From assembly GCA_963383645.1 (NCBI GenBank), contig OY726559.1, positions 122,622,721 through 122,686,720 on the forward strand: DNA of 64,000 bases. Reading direction: 5' to 3'. Each line of letters opens with the position of its first letter. Within the stretch, counting starts at the first letter, position 1. The position numbers and the translations under genes are program-made. This document shows, in pieces, positions 21,293 through 33,479 of this stretch. Under the pieces are notes generated by a model. It was not told where the DNA came from and made no database searches. It saw only the letters and a program-made list of their open reading frames with translations. This stretch comes from Muscardinus avellanarius (lineage: Eukaryota; Chordata; Mammalia; Rodentia; Gliridae).

Positions 21293-21424
21293 AGCCTGGT
21301 GCTGTGGTGAATGCCTGTCATCCTAGGACTTGAGAGGCTAAGACAGGAGGATGACAGGTTTGAGGCCAGCCTGTGTAACTTAGTGAGACCCTGTTTCAAA
21401 ATAAAAAATAAAATAGGGTTGGAA
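21293..21424 (+). mobile_element. SINE type III, left half
   Basis: B1 half plus A-rich linker; the ID half is missing after TAGGGTTGG. Confidence 0.75.
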
Positions 21425-21787
21425 AACAATTGTCATTCCAGTGGAAATCTGTAGGAAATGAGTAATTTCATGGGGAGTTATTTAAAACGTTAATGGACTA
21501 AATGTTAGAAATAAATAGAAACATACTTATTTTGAATGACACCTGGTAGATGAATGAATTTTGTCCTGTATTTAGATTACAGTAGGATAATGTGTACAGT
21601 AAGTTAGAATCTTCTTCCTGTACTACGGCTGTTATCTTTAAACTTACTTTGGTGTATTTAAAACTACTTTGTTCCACTATTAAATAGTTATTATTTTTTT
21701 TAGCTTTAAAAAAATCTATTTAAATATAAACATTCCAGAAGCAAAGGCTGTTCTAATGTACAAGAGCTGTAATTTTTTTTTTTTTAC

Positions 21788-21790
<3 letters not shown>

Positions 21791-21829
<39 letters not shown>
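21791..21829. repeat. (GT)n microsatellite
   Basis: About 19 units at a SINE tail in intron 3. Confidence 0.95.
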
Positions 21830-21830
<1 letters not shown>

Positions 21831-22003
21831 CTGAGGATTGAACCCAGAGGCATTCTACTTCCAAGTAATGCCCCCAACCTGATTTTATTTCTTATTTGGA
21901 AACAGGATCTAGCTAAGTTGCTGAGGCTGGCTTCAAACTTGCAATCCTCCTGTCTTAGCCTCCTAAGAACTGAGATTACAGGCGTGTGCCACCATACCTG
22001 GCT
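21830..22003 (-). mobile_element. SINE type III
   Basis: Antisense copy whose tail is the (TG)n run 21791-21829. Confidence 0.82.
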
Positions 22004-22098
22004 TAATTTTCTGATTAATTTAGATTTATTCCTTAGTTCTCAAATAATGAAAAAAAAGTAAAGCCATATCAGCATCATCTTCAGAAAACCAGCTGTCA

Positions 22099-22291
22099 GC
22101 CGGGCGTGGTGGCGCACGCTTGTAATCCCTGCGCTTGGGAGGCGGAGACAGGAGGATCGCGCAGGTTTGAAGCCAGCCGCGCTGGCGTAAGAGACCCTGT
22201 TTCAAAAATATAAAATAGGTCTGGGAGTGTAGCCCGGAGGAAGAAGGGCTTCCAGGAACCCCAGTACCACCAAAAAAAAAAAAAAAAAAAA
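22099..22291 (+). mobile_element. SINE type I, near-intact young copy
   Basis: Full-length, little diverged and with a pure A-tail. The perfect 16-bp duplication AGAAAACCAGCTGTCA is at 22083-22098 and 22292-22307. Confidence 0.95.
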
Positions 22292-22850
22292 AGAAAACCA
22301 GCTGTCAAATGTCTGGGCTGAAACTCAGTAATTGCTCATTGATAAGTGCTTTTTATATACCTTAGTAAAATGATAATTGATTTCTTAAATGATTTCTTTA
22401 ACTATGAGAGCAAAACATTAGCAAGTAAGATTAGTTTCCCAACTGAGTTAATACTATACTGTTAAAAATATTTCTATTTTAAAACCACACCCTAATTTAT
22501 TATATTTGATTTTTAATTATGAAAGAATTGGGAAAATAAAGCATGTCATTTAATATCTCATGTAAGTAAAATAAAAAAAGTATTTTTGGGTTTTAAATAG
22601 CCCAAAGGCTAATAAAGTATTATCTTTGCTTAGAAGGATGTCATAAAATATTCATCAAACCCTAATTCTTCTCCTTTCTTCCTTTTTAATCAATTGAAAA
22701 TTTTTATACTTTTTTGGGGGTAAGCGAAGATAATTGTTAAAATAGAAGGTGGCTATCTTCTCTTTACTAGTGTTTTCAGAACATTTCAACTTTTGCAACT
22801 AAGAATTATCAGAAACTTTCAAATTAACTTTGTATAATACATGGTAGATA

Positions 22851-22853
<3 letters not shown>

Positions 22854-22883
<30 letters not shown>

Positions 22884-22886
22884 GTG
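22854..22886. repeat. (GT)n microsatellite
   Basis: GT units with one GTT break. Confidence 0.93.
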
Positions 22887-22889
22887 TGT

Positions 22890-22935
22890 TTGTGTATTTT
22901 TTTTTTGGGGGGGGATGGAACCCAGGGGCATCCCA
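22890..22935 (-). mobile_element. SINE ID-half fragment
   Basis: Only GGATGGAACCCAGGGGCAT remains after a T-run and (TG)n. Confidence 0.5.
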
Positions 22936-23076
22936 TGTAGAGATCCCATGTACCCTTTACTCAGTTTTCTCCAATGGTAACATCTTGCTAAACTGTAGCA
23001 CATTCTCAGAGTGAAGTTACTGATAGTGGTTTAGTCAAGCCACAAAAACTGTTTATGACACAAGGGTTCCTGACCC

Positions 23077-23165
23077 CTTAGTGAGACCATGTTTCAAAAT
23101 AAAAAATATAAAGGTCTGGGGTGTGGCTCAGAGGTAGAACACCCATGGGTTCAATCCCTAGTACT
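23077..23165 (+). mobile_element. SINE fragment, right half
   Basis: CTTAGTGAGACCATGTTTCA, then GGCTCAGAGGTAGAAC and GTTCAATCCCTAGTACTC. Confidence 0.7.
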
Positions 23166-23527
23166 CCTCATTCTCCCAAAATGCATCTACTTCTCAAGTA
23201 TTTAAACTATAGCAATTTTTATTAAATATGTACTCACCCTATTAATTATGACAAGATTATTAAAATCTCACCTGTTGACATTTCGAATTGCTATAGCACT
23301 ACTTGAATTTATCAAGGAAAAAAAAAAAAAAACAAGAAAGAGAAAACCAAACTTTTTGAATGTGTTTTTAAGCTGATCTCTAGTAGGAATAGTTTTTAAA
23401 CAGAAAGAAAACTAGGTTTGGCTTTTCACAAAAGGCATTTTAAGGTTATTCGTAGGGTGTGGAACACTTTGTATACTGGTTGGTGTTGAAATTTATAATA
23501 ACTATTCTTAGTAATATATGTTGTTTA

Positions 23528-23723
23528 TTTTTTTATTTTTATTTTTTTTTGGTGGTACTGGGGTTCCTGGAAGCCCTTCTTCCTCCGGGCTACACTCCCA
23601 GACCTATTTTATATTTTTGAAACAGGGTCTCTTACGCCAGCGCGGCTGGCTTCGAACCTGTGCGATCCTCCTGTCTCTGCCTCCCAAGCGCGGGGATTAC
23701 AAGCGTGCGCCACCATGCCCGGC
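23528..23723 (-). mobile_element. SINE type I, young copy
   Basis: Near-consensus antisense copy with a perfect 16-bp duplication, TAATATATGTTGTTTA (23512-23527 and 23724-23739). Confidence 0.95.
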
Positions 23724-24591
23724 TAATATATGTTGTTTAAATTGAACTATATTAGATATTTGTTTTGGATTAGGTATAGTTTAAACGAGTGACTGTAGTC
23801 AGCAGACATGTGGAGAAAAATAGAGTATTTTAGAATAAATATGGTCTGCTGTTAGATAGCTCATTTAAGGTAAAAGTTATGTAGAAAAGGGATCTTTTAG
23901 AGGCAACTTGTAATATTTAAATACAATCTGGAAAACAGAAAAATTAGGTAACATTATAACCATAAGTAGTGTGTTCTTCAGAACAATTCCTATAGTGTTC
24001 TTTATAAGTCATGACTTAAAATTGATTTGGAAAACAACTTGATTGCACCAGAGGGTTTTACAGACTTGTTATATACAGTGAAGCATATCAGTAATTAGTT
24101 ATTTTTATCTGTTTTCATTAACACTTTAAATACAAATTCAAGTTTCTGTCTTTTCGAGCTATCCTTTGGTGTATTGTTTTGAAGTTTAAAATTTAGATTA
24201 TCTTGGAATGGGGAGATAAAGATGAAGACATTCAAAACACAGTTGTTCTCACATTTTAGATATAACAGGACCATACAGAATATACTCTTACACTAAAGCA
24301 AGATAAAACAGATGGCAACTGTGCCTGGAGTATCACTGCTTGCTTACTCTTGTTGATCACTTGAGTAACTTGCAAGAGTGAAAAAATAATATTTTTAGGA
24401 TCTCCTGACAAAAGGGGAAAAAAACCTATTTGTGGACAATGCATGGGATGCCTTTCTCTAAATATAAATAAGATTATAAGAATAATATGTATATCACCTG
24501 GTTATAGGCTTTTGAATGGGAATATTGAAATTACAAAGCTTATGTGTTTGCATTTAGGGAATAAATGAGAAGGCAGACTTTCTCTTTTCCC

Positions 24592-24787
24592 AGAAATGAG
24601 GATCAAACTCAGGGGCATTTTTCTAAGCTATATCTCAAGTCCTATTTTTTATTCTTTAATTTGAAACAGGTTCTCACTATATAGCAGAGGGCTTCACTAA
24701 GTAGCTGAGGCTGATTGTGAACCTTGTATCTTCCTGACTTGGCGTCCCAAGTACTGGGATTACAAGTGTGCACCACCACGCCCAGCT
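24592..24787 (-). mobile_element. SINE type III
   Basis: Antisense dimer lacking a clear T-tail. Confidence 0.8.
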
Positions 24788-25375
24788 TGAAGACAGACAT
24801 TTTAAATATATCAGTTCCAAAGACTAATGAATGATATCCTGTTTTGTTAAATAGATGAGTTATATGTTATCTCATTATCAGCTAGCCACATATTTCTTCA
24901 GTATCTACTTTGTGCAGGCTGATATTCTAGTAGTTTTTTAAAAATGGGAAGGACCTAATTAAATAGATCTTAAGTAGAGACATTTCATTATTCAGATGTT
25001 AAGGAAAATCTAAAATTGTGAGGTAAACTTCTAAAACATAATTTCAATAACTGCACATTGATGTAATTTCATTTAAGTCCCCAAGGATAAGAATGTGCTG
25101 TTGAGTCAGGAAAGTGGCTTAAGGAATAGTCAGGAGTTTTTGAATTTACACTGACTTGTGAAGGAGATAATGAAAATGAGTTGGGGGCAGAAGAAATGGC
25201 CTTAGATATGGAATAACACAAGGAGATACCTGGAAATGGGAATTTGGCCTTATCCAAAGGTATAGAAATAGAAGCTAGTCTTTATTGATCACTACTTTTT
25301 TTTCCTTTGGTCAAGCCTCTTAATATTCATCTTTTCAAAACAGGAAAAACAGGAATCATATATTCAGAGCTTACA

Positions 25376-25796
25376 TTTTTTTTTTTTTTTTGTGGTACTG
25401 GGGATGGAGCCCAGTGGCATCATACCTCCAAGCTACGCCCCAGCCCTATTTTTAATTTATTTTTTATTTTTGGTGGTACTGGGGTTCCTGGAAACCCTTC
25501 TACCTTCGGGCTACACTCCCAGACCTATTTTTTTTTATACTTTTTTTAAATTTTGGAAACAGGGTCTCTTAAGCCAGCACAACTGGCTTCAAACCTGCGT
25601 GATCCTTTTGTCTCCGCCTCCCAAGCGCGGGGATTACAAGTGTGCGCCACCACTCCTGGCTTTTTATTCTTTATCTTGAAACAGGGTCTCACTGAGTTGT
25701 GAAGGGCCTAAGTAGCTGAGGCTGTCTGTGAACCGCAATCTTCCGGTCTTTGCCTCCCAAATGCTGGGATTACAAGGTGTACCACCATGCCCAGCC
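25376..25796 (-). mobile_element. SINE, outer copy split by a type I SINE
   Basis: The ID half is 25376-25455; the B1 half resumes at 25661-25796. A further segment left of its T-run may have been carried with it (see findings): TGATCACTACTT occurs at 25286-25297 and again right after its 5' end at 25797-25808. Confidence 0.85.
25456..25660 (-). mobile_element. SINE type I, inner copy
   Basis: GGTGGTACTGGGGTTCCTGG to CACCACTCCTGGC, nested in the outer SINE at its A-rich linker. Confidence 0.88.
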
Positions 25797-25875
25797 TGAT
25801 CACTACTTCTTAATTCACATTTATATACTATTATCTGCAGCCACATCCTAATGGATTCACATTAAAGATATTACT

Positions 25876-26050
25876 AGGTAGGTGATCTTAGATAAATTAA
25901 TCTTACTGTGCTTCTGTTTCTTAATCTGTAAAGTAGGGTTAATAATAGAGCAATTTACATAGGATTGTTAGGAGGGTTAAATGACCTAATCCATGCAAAG
26001 CTCTAAGAACAGTACTTGGCACATAGTGAGCTATGGTAGAAGGAATTGTT
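25876..26050 (+). mobile_element. MIR SINE
   Basis: An ancient mammalian tRNA-SINE: GTGATCTTAGATAAATTAAT, TTTCTTAATCTGTAAAGTAG, GGAGGGTTAAATGACCTAAT and ACAGTACTTGGCACATAGTG follow the MIR core and 3' region in order. Confidence 0.85.
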
Positions 26051-26317
26051 CATGAGGAGGCAGTAGAATAAGGAAAGCATTCATTTATTCGGGAGGCTTT
26101 TGTGCTTGCCTAGGGATGAACTGGTACAGGTTTAGATTTGAGGTTAACATAGAAATTAGGAAGGAAAAAACTAGAAGTAAAGGATGATCACAGTTTGAAG
26201 GATTGAGTTCTATAGGTAAGAGGAATACAAGGTTACCATTCTGGAATGACTGGAGGATGGAGTGCTGGAAACATGAAAGTGCTGAATTGCCATGAGCATT
26301 TTTGATTTCACACAGCA

Positions 26318-26415
26318 GGGCTGGGGATGTGGTCCAAGATGTGTGCACTCATTTTTAGTATGTGTGAGGCCCTGGGCTCCCTCCCCAACACTGAATGTGG
26401 GGAAAGAAGAAGAAA
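26318..26415 (+). mobile_element. ID SINE monomer
   Basis: GGGCTGGGGATGTGGTCCAA, GTGAGGCCCTGGGCTCC and CCCCAACACTG followed by an A-rich tail. This is a free-standing ID, not joined to a B1 half. Confidence 0.75.
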
Positions 26416-26849
26416 AAATTCACATCACTTGGGACTCTTCTGGTGAATTTGGAGATTTATGAGGGAAGGGTGATGGTAGATGAGCTAAAGATACTGGTTA
26501 AAAACAAAACAAGGCACCATCTTATTTCTGCCTATACAATTAATATGTAGTTGTCGATATAAAGAAAATTGGAGAAAAGAAAAAGCAACAAAGGAGACAA
26601 AAAAAAAAACAACCCTTATTTTATTATCCAGAGACAATTGCTATGTTTTATTTCCTTTCAGTCCCTGATTCTTTGTTGGCAAAGTTAAGATGTTAATTCT
26701 AGTTTCATTTTCTATCCTGCTTTTAAAAATTTACTTAGTATTCTGTCATGAGTCTTATATATTACTAGACAGTCTTTATAAACTTTGTTTAACATTGTCG
26801 TATGCCCTGGGGATGGAGGGTTCCATTCTATTACTGCTTGACGTTTAGA

Positions 26850-27158
26850 AACTTTTTTTTTTTTTTTTGGTACTGGGGATTGAACTCAGAGGCATTCTAC
26901 CTCTGAGCTACACATCCAGCTTTGTTTCTTATCTTTATTTATTTATTATTATTGTTATTGTTTGCAGTACTGGAGAACCCAGGGGCATTCTACCTCCAAG
27001 CTACACCTTCAGCTTTATTTTTTATTCTTTTATTCTGCAGCAGGGTCTCTCTGAGTTGCAAAGGTCCTCACAAAGTAGCTGAGGATGTCAGTGAACCGTG
27101 TTCCTCCAACTCAGCCTCTCAAATGCTGGGATACAAGGGTGCGCCACCATGCCCAGCT
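26850..27158 (-). mobile_element. Two SINEs in tandem (one truncated)
   Basis: An ID half with T-tail (26850-26925) is followed by a TTATT-rich spacer and a full antisense dimer (about 26960-27158). Confidence 0.8.
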
Positions 27159-27159
27159 T

Positions 27160-29403
27160 GATTCCTTCTTAATACTCTTATTTTATAGATTAGTTATTGT
27201 AAAGTGCAGAAAGGTGAACAGAGTGCCTATTTCTTTTGACAACTCTCTTTGCTTAGACATTGCCATTATTTAAATGTAGTGTTTTCTTCATAGTCTCTCT
27301 ACCTATTTGAAATTCTTTCTGTAATGAGATATAGTCTAAATAGTAAAATGGAAATTTTGTTACCTGAAAGGATAGATTAGCTGGGAGAATGTTAAGAGTC
27401 TCTAGGGAAGAGATTCTGCACTTTTCTTCTTAATGGTGAAGGAGAAGAAACAAAAACTCCCCTGGTAGCCTGAAGCAACACTTTGCAAACGAGCAGAAGA
27501 AATTGTATCCTAAAAACACTTTACTTTCTACTTCCTAGCACATATATTTGCTGTAAAATAAATATGCTTTCATTACTCACTGAGTAAAACTGAAGTTCTA
27601 AAGGTGCATCATGCTTGGCTTTATGTGACCACCTTCCTGTTGTTTTTGCTTTGTATCTTTGGGGGTAGGGGCCAGGGTTGGATGGGATACTGGCTTGTAC
27701 TATCCTTAGCAAGAACCCAGCTCTAGGGAATATTCTTTAGCTGTCTTTATTCCCCAACCTTTTCTTCCTCTTAGAAAATTTTGCATTTGGAGGAAAAATC
27801 ATTTTACTAGGGAAGAAATTGTTATTTCCATAAGCTAAAGTGTAGATAGATTTGTTACTAATGTAGCTTGCTTGAATCTGTTTTTTATTTCCAGCCAGAT
27901 CATTCTGTAATTTTTAACATATCCTTGACTTGGGAAGAAAATGTATATTTTTATAGAGAGAGCTTAATTTTTTGTTCATGTTCAAAATGTGTTCTTACGT
28001 GTTACAGGTTAAAAATGTGCACTCAAAGCTGCTTGGGGACTTAAAAATCACCTTTAAAGATCATACGGAAATGAAAACAGATTAGGGTTTGGGAACTAGT
28101 TTTCATTGCATTTAAGCACCCTGAAGACTCAGGGGCAGGAGTCTTCAAAATATTATAATAAAACAATTTGAGATAAGGTATAGGATAGAAATGATTGCTT
28201 TTAAAAAATCTTAACCACTACCATACATTACTGTATTTTTGTTTGTTAAGATTGGAGAAAGTTGGCCCAGGATGTCATTTTGTCAGCTGTTTTGGATATT
28301 AAGAAGGTATCTGCATTTGGATTGAGAGTTTTTCTGTAAAAATTTGTAACAATCAAGACTAATGAAGCATCATTCCAGTTACCCGATGGAAGTCTGTCTG
28401 GAGGCAGTCTTCCCTCAAAAGTTTTTGGTTTTGTTGGCTTCTGGTACTTTTGTCAGTGAGCTATTGTGAGCAGGATGAACTCATAATTACTTGTCTACCA
28501 TTGCATTGGTGGCTAATGTAGAGAACACAGGTTGGACTTAATATCATCATGACCATTCCAGTCAGTAAGCAGATGTGCTGCTGCTCTCAGCAAGAGTTGT
28601 GAGTATTGGTGGGGCATGGGGAGAATCCTTGCTAGGAGGGACTTACAGTCATCAAGTCTCAGTCCTGGAGGCATATGTTGTTGTTTTGAGGTTGTTGGGG
28701 GGTAAATAAGAGGTTTCCTTGTCCTTCTGGGAAGGAAAAGATGCTAGGCTGGCATTTTTTTGTATGGTGAAAGCATGGTTTGGCCATAAGTGTTTTCAGA
28801 GATTCTGAGTATGGCCACTTGTGGAGCAGGGGTGAAAATTCTGAGTTCTGCTGAGTTTAAGATCCTCTTATGTTTTATTTTTTGTAAGCCCTACTGTATC
28901 TATCTGACTTTGTCATCTTTCCATTTGCTTATTTGTTTGTTCTTGACATGCTAAGGTTTTGGGCATTGTTTTTGGATATTTTATTATTTTCTGAGACCTT
29001 TTCCCTGTCAAGAATCCACAATCTCTGATCTGCAATTTTGAAACCTAGAAAGGTCTGAACAAATTTTTCCTAAAAATTTGGCATAAACTATTTTAACAGC
29101 AGGGAAGCCATTGACATTCTTTATTTTTCTAATTTCTATGTGGTTACTAGGTTCTAGGAGTGATTTGTAATATATGGCTTATATACTATATTTTTCTTTC
29201 TAAACTCTGAAAAACTGAATTCTAAAGTGTGCCTGGCCTCATGGTTTCAGAAAAGGTATGGTGATTACCTACCCATCCCATGTATTGTTTTCAACTCACA
29301 ATAAGTTTCTTTTTGTATTAAAATAACTTTATTATTTTAAATATAGAAAATTTGTGGTAGACTTACTCATATAAAGCAAATTCTTCTTAGAATACAGACT
29401 TTT
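27160..29403. other. Repeat-poor intron block
   Basis: 2.2 kb without SINEs or simple repeats, 6.3 kb downstream of exon 3. No open frame of note. The position and the absence of repeats are what one would expect of an intronic enhancer region, but nothing more can be shown from sequence alone. Confidence 0.5.
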
Positions 29404-29490
29404 CAGCCAGGTGTGGTGGCACATGCCTATGATTCCAGTACTAGGGAAGCAGAGACAGGAAGATCACTAGTTCTGTACCAGCCTCGAAGT
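29404..29490 (+). mobile_element. SINE left-half fragment
   Basis: GCCAGGTGTGGTGGCACATG to about CCAGCCTCG, then unrelated sequence. Confidence 0.72.
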
Positions 29491-29570
29491 ATACTGTTAT
29501 TTTTCTGGTCAACTAAAGTGTACAGGGAAACTTGGGGGTGTTACCAGGAGAGTTGAATTATTTTCTTTCT

Positions 29571-29753
29571 CTTTTGTGGTACTGGGGATTGAATCCAGGG
29601 GGATTCTACCTCAGAGTCACACCCCCAGCCCTATTTTTTATGCATTATTTTGAAACATGGTCTTGCTAAGTTCTGAAAGGCCTAAGAACCTGCGATCCTC
29701 CTGTCTCAGCCTCCCAAGTACTGGGATTACAAGCATGCATCACCAAGCCCAGT
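29571..29753 (-). mobile_element. SINE type III
   Basis: Antisense dimer with a small internal deletion. Confidence 0.82.
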
Positions 29754-30821
29754 TTTGGAATTTGTTTCATATGTTAGATAATCCCTCCAAAAAGGAAGCT
29801 TCAGCCTTGACCACACTCTTTGTGAATTTTGACTTTTGCCTGGGAGCAGAGACAGAGAAAAATCTTACCAAGCCTTATTCAGCCTCATGAAGAAAAAGTA
29901 GAGCTAAGATACTTATTTGTGGGGAACAGATAAAACCAGTCTTTGGTAAATTATATATTTTTTTATACTGGGGAATAGTTTTCAGACTAACAGCATAATG
30001 TTTAGTCTTGAAATATACTCATTATTGGAATCTTCATTAAAAAGTTATTGTAATGAGTAAACATTTCCTCAGGAGCCTGTCATTGACTCAGTTCCACTGT
30101 TGTTTATCATGGACTATGAAAGTAGTAGTGAAATAATAAACTAGTCTGTTTTGAGAGATGGATCATTGGCCTCTTCTGACTTTTTTGTTTGTGAGCCTGT
30201 TCATTATAGTGTTCCCAGTGCTATTGTCCCAAGAACCATGATTAAATGTCAAATAACCCACCTAAGGTTTATCATTGTGCCATAGGAACTCCAAACAGGC
30301 GGTACTGCCAGGGTCTCGCTTGCCTTCTATTTATATAATTCTCCTTGTCAAACTCTAGAGCAGCGCTACAGTGAGCAGGTTCCATTTATGTTGAGTGAGA
30401 CTCTGAAGCTGCTGAACAAGTGGTAACAGCAGTAGGACTTTGCCCAGTGAATGACTAGGAGAAGGGGAGGAGTCTTACTGTTTTTAAAAAGATCAATAAT
30501 GATAAAAGTACTTCATAAATATTTGCTCATGCTGTTACTTCAAAATTCTTATAGGAAGTTGGTAACTGTTCATTTTACAGCGGAAGTAGCAGTCAACAAT
30601 GATATACCTATGTCTGGTTTCTTTCTGCCTCTTAGAAGTAGCAAACTGATCAGTTGTAGTTGCACCTGCACTGATACCAATCTACAGTAGAGTACCGTTT
30701 GTCTTGAGTCAGAATTTAGTATCTTCAGAAATCTTAAAATTTGTTGTAACAAGGAGTCTTAAATGGGGTAATATTGATAGTCTTCAAAACAAAGTGCTTC
30801 ATGGTTTATTAAGAAAACAAA

Positions 30822-31168
30822 GCTGGATGTGGTGGCATATGTTTGTAATCCCAGCATTCGGGAGGCTAAAACCAGAGGATTGGGGTTCACGGACAGCCTC
30901 AGCTATTTAGTGAGACCCTCTACAGCTAACTTAGTGAGACCCTGTTTCAAAATAAAGAATACAAAATAGGGCAGGGGGTGTAGCTAAGTGGTTGAATTCC
31001 CAGTACTTGGGGGATGGAGACTGGAGGATCGCAGGTTCATGGCCAGCCTTAGGTACTTAGGCCCTCTGCAACTTAGACCCTGTTTCAAAATAAAAGAATA
31101 AAAATAACAGGGCTGGAGTGTAGCTCAGAGGTAGAATGCCCCTGGGTTCAATCCCCAGTTATTGCTAA
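30822..31168 (+). mobile_element. Two SINEs in tandem (type II)
   Basis: The first copy runs to about 30998 and joins mid-B1 into a second (CCCAGTACTTGGGGGATGGA ... TTCAATCCCCAG). Confidence 0.8.
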
Positions 31169-31551
31169 AAAAAAACCAAAAACCCCAAAACAGTATAATC
31201 AAAAGCCTCCATAAAATACTTTTTTTTAGTATGTCAGAGTATTAAATATAAAAAACCACAATCTGAAATATCTTCAGGAGAATGTAATTCTTTTTGTATA
31301 TGATTGTCTCTCCTTTAACTGTTTTTAAACTTTGTGTTTTGAGAAAATGAAATTTCATAGTTATAAGTTACAGGAATATTCACAGTTATTTAATTGAGGT
31401 CACAGGGGAAAAGGCCATAGAGAATGATCACATTCTCGTTTTAATAACTTTTTAATACTTTCTTGACGATCTATTTTTAAACAGCAGTGATGAGCACAGG
31501 TAGTAGATGAGAATGTAAAACCAAAGACCTTGGTAATGTATAGTGAGTGTT

Positions 31552-31755
31552 CTTTTTTTTTTTTTTTAAGTACTGGGGATTGAACATAGGGGCATTCTAT
31601 CTCTGAGCTACTTTTTATTCTTTATTTTTGAAACAAGGTCTCACTAAGTTGCTGAGGGCCATACTAAGTAGCTGAGGCTGGCCTAGAACCTGCAATCCTC
31701 CTGTCTCAGCCTCCCAAATACTGGGATTGCAAGTGTGCACCACTGTGCCCAGTTA
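31552..31755 (-). mobile_element. SINE type III
   Basis: Antisense dimer with a 17-base T-tail. Confidence 0.85.
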
Positions 31756-31829
31756 GGGTTCTTGAACTCAGGAACTTGTAAGTCCTTTTTACCCTATTCT
31801 TTAGAATACTGTGTTGTTGTTATATTAGC

Positions 31830-31925
31830 CAGATTATAAACTCCCTGCAAACAAAGATGGCATTTTACACTTGTATTTCCACAGAGTACCTTGCTTTAAG
31901 GTCAGTAAATACTTGAAGAATATTT
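31830..31925 (+). mobile_element. L2-like 3'-end fragment
   Basis: AGATTATAAACTCCCTGCAA, then CAGAGTACCTTGC and GTCAGTAAATACTTGAAGAA resembles the L2 3' end (TAAGCTCC...GCAGGG...CAATAAATATTTG). Diverged. Confidence 0.4.
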
Positions 31926-32330
31926 AATTTAGGTTTGGGGATATGCTCTTCCTTGGCACCAAGTGCATGGTGAGGCTTAAAGTAAATACTGAAATTGATG
32001 TGGATTAGCTTACTGGAAATTTGAGGTATAAATTAGAATGTTTTGCTTGTTTTCTCATTTCTTCTGTAAAATTCTTAGCCCATTGAGGACTCTACATTTA
32101 ATCAACAGGGATGAGCAGGAGGTGGCTAAGTGGTAAAGATATTGAAGTTTTATGTGAATACAGCTGGCTTTACATAGCCAGTTCTGACTCTGAAAAGTAA
32201 AAAGAGGTGATACTTTCATAGTGTCCCGTCCCCCCCCCCCCCCACGGTATGTGGCATGTTTGTTCTTTAGTAGTGCCAGTTTGTGGGGACAGTGGCTTGT
32301 CTGATTCCGAACTTCATTGGGCAGAGAAAC

Positions 32331-32564
32331 TTTTTTTTTTTTTTTTTGCAGTGCAGTACTGGGGATGGAGCCCCGGGGGAAATTTTACCTCCAAGCTACA
32401 CCCCTGCCATATTTTTGATTCTTTATTTTGAAACAGGGTCTCACTGAGTTGCAAAGGTCCTCACTAAGTAGCTGAGTTAGCTGAGGCTGTCCACAAACTT
32501 GGGGTCCTCCGGTCTTAGTCTCCCAAAGGCTGGGATTTACTAGCGTGCGCCACCACGCCTGGCT
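32331..32564 (-). mobile_element. SINE type II
   Basis: Antisense dimer with a small duplicated AGCTGAGTTAGCTGAGG motif in the centre. Confidence 0.85.
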
Positions 32565-32951
32565 AGGAACTTTGTTTTATGAGGGCTTTAGGAACCATTT
32601 ACCACAGTCTGGAAACCAGAACTTTGGAAGTTATAGTTTTATATAGTTGTATTTTTCCTAAAGCCCTGATTTTTGCTAGTTGATTTGCAGCTAGAAGGAG
32701 AAATTGTATAATCTTGCATTATAGTAGAAGTGGAGAAGTTTGTATTAAAGCAGAAAAGATAGTCTTGTTTTATGGAACTATGAGTTCATTCTGTTTAATT
32801 CGTGGTAGGAAAGTGAAACTTTTACTTAATGTTCTAAATGACCTTTGGTTTTAGATTTTGGGGTCAGAGCTGCTTTTTAAAAAATTATAAGAGATGTATG
32901 ATCTTCACATACACATATATATTTCAAACAAATACATACACTCTCACATTT

Positions 32952-33159
32952 GTTTTGTTTTGTTTTTGGTGGTACTGGGGTTCCTGGAAGCCCTTCTACT
33001 GCCGGGCTACACTCCCAGACCTATTTTTTTTTAATATTTTTTTATTTGGAAACAGGGTCTCTTAAGCCAGGATCTCTTAAGCTGGCTCCGAACCAGTGTG
33101 ATCCTCCTGTCTCCACCTCCCAAGCGCAGGGATTACAAGCGTGCGCCACCACGCCCAGC
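32952..33159 (-). mobile_element. SINE type I with target duplication
   Basis: Antisense copy with an internal local duplication (TCTCTTAAGCCAGGATCTCT). ACACTCTCACATTT flanks it at 32938-32951 and 33160-33173. Confidence 0.92.
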
Positions 33160-33173
33160 ACACTCTCACATTT

Positions 33174-33243
33174 TAGGGTGCTAGTTTTGAACCCAGGGCC
33201 TCATACATGCTAGACAAATGCTCTACTATTAAGTTTTGCCCCT
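33174..33243 (-). mobile_element. ID SINE monomer
   Basis: TTTGAACCCAGGGCCTCATA, then TGCTAGACAAATGCTCTACT, the classical ID core in antisense. Confidence 0.7.
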
Positions 33244-33248
33244 ACTCT

Positions 33249-33479
33249 TTTTTTTTTTTGTGTGTGTGTGTGTGTGTGCATGTGGGTCTGGGGATGGAAC
33301 TCAGAAGCATTTTACCTCTGAGGTACACTCTCAGCCCTATTTTTTATTCTTTCTTAAGAAACAGGGTCTCACTGAGTTGCAAAGGGCCTCACTAAGTAGC
33401 TGAGGCGTCCGCGAACATCGATTCTTCAGGTTCAGCTTCCGGAATGCTGGGATTACAAGTGTGAGCCACCATGCCTGGC
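33249..33479 (-). mobile_element. SINE type II
   Basis: Antisense dimer with a (TG)n-modified tail, ending CCACCATGCCTGGC. TGCCCCT flanks it. Confidence 0.87.
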
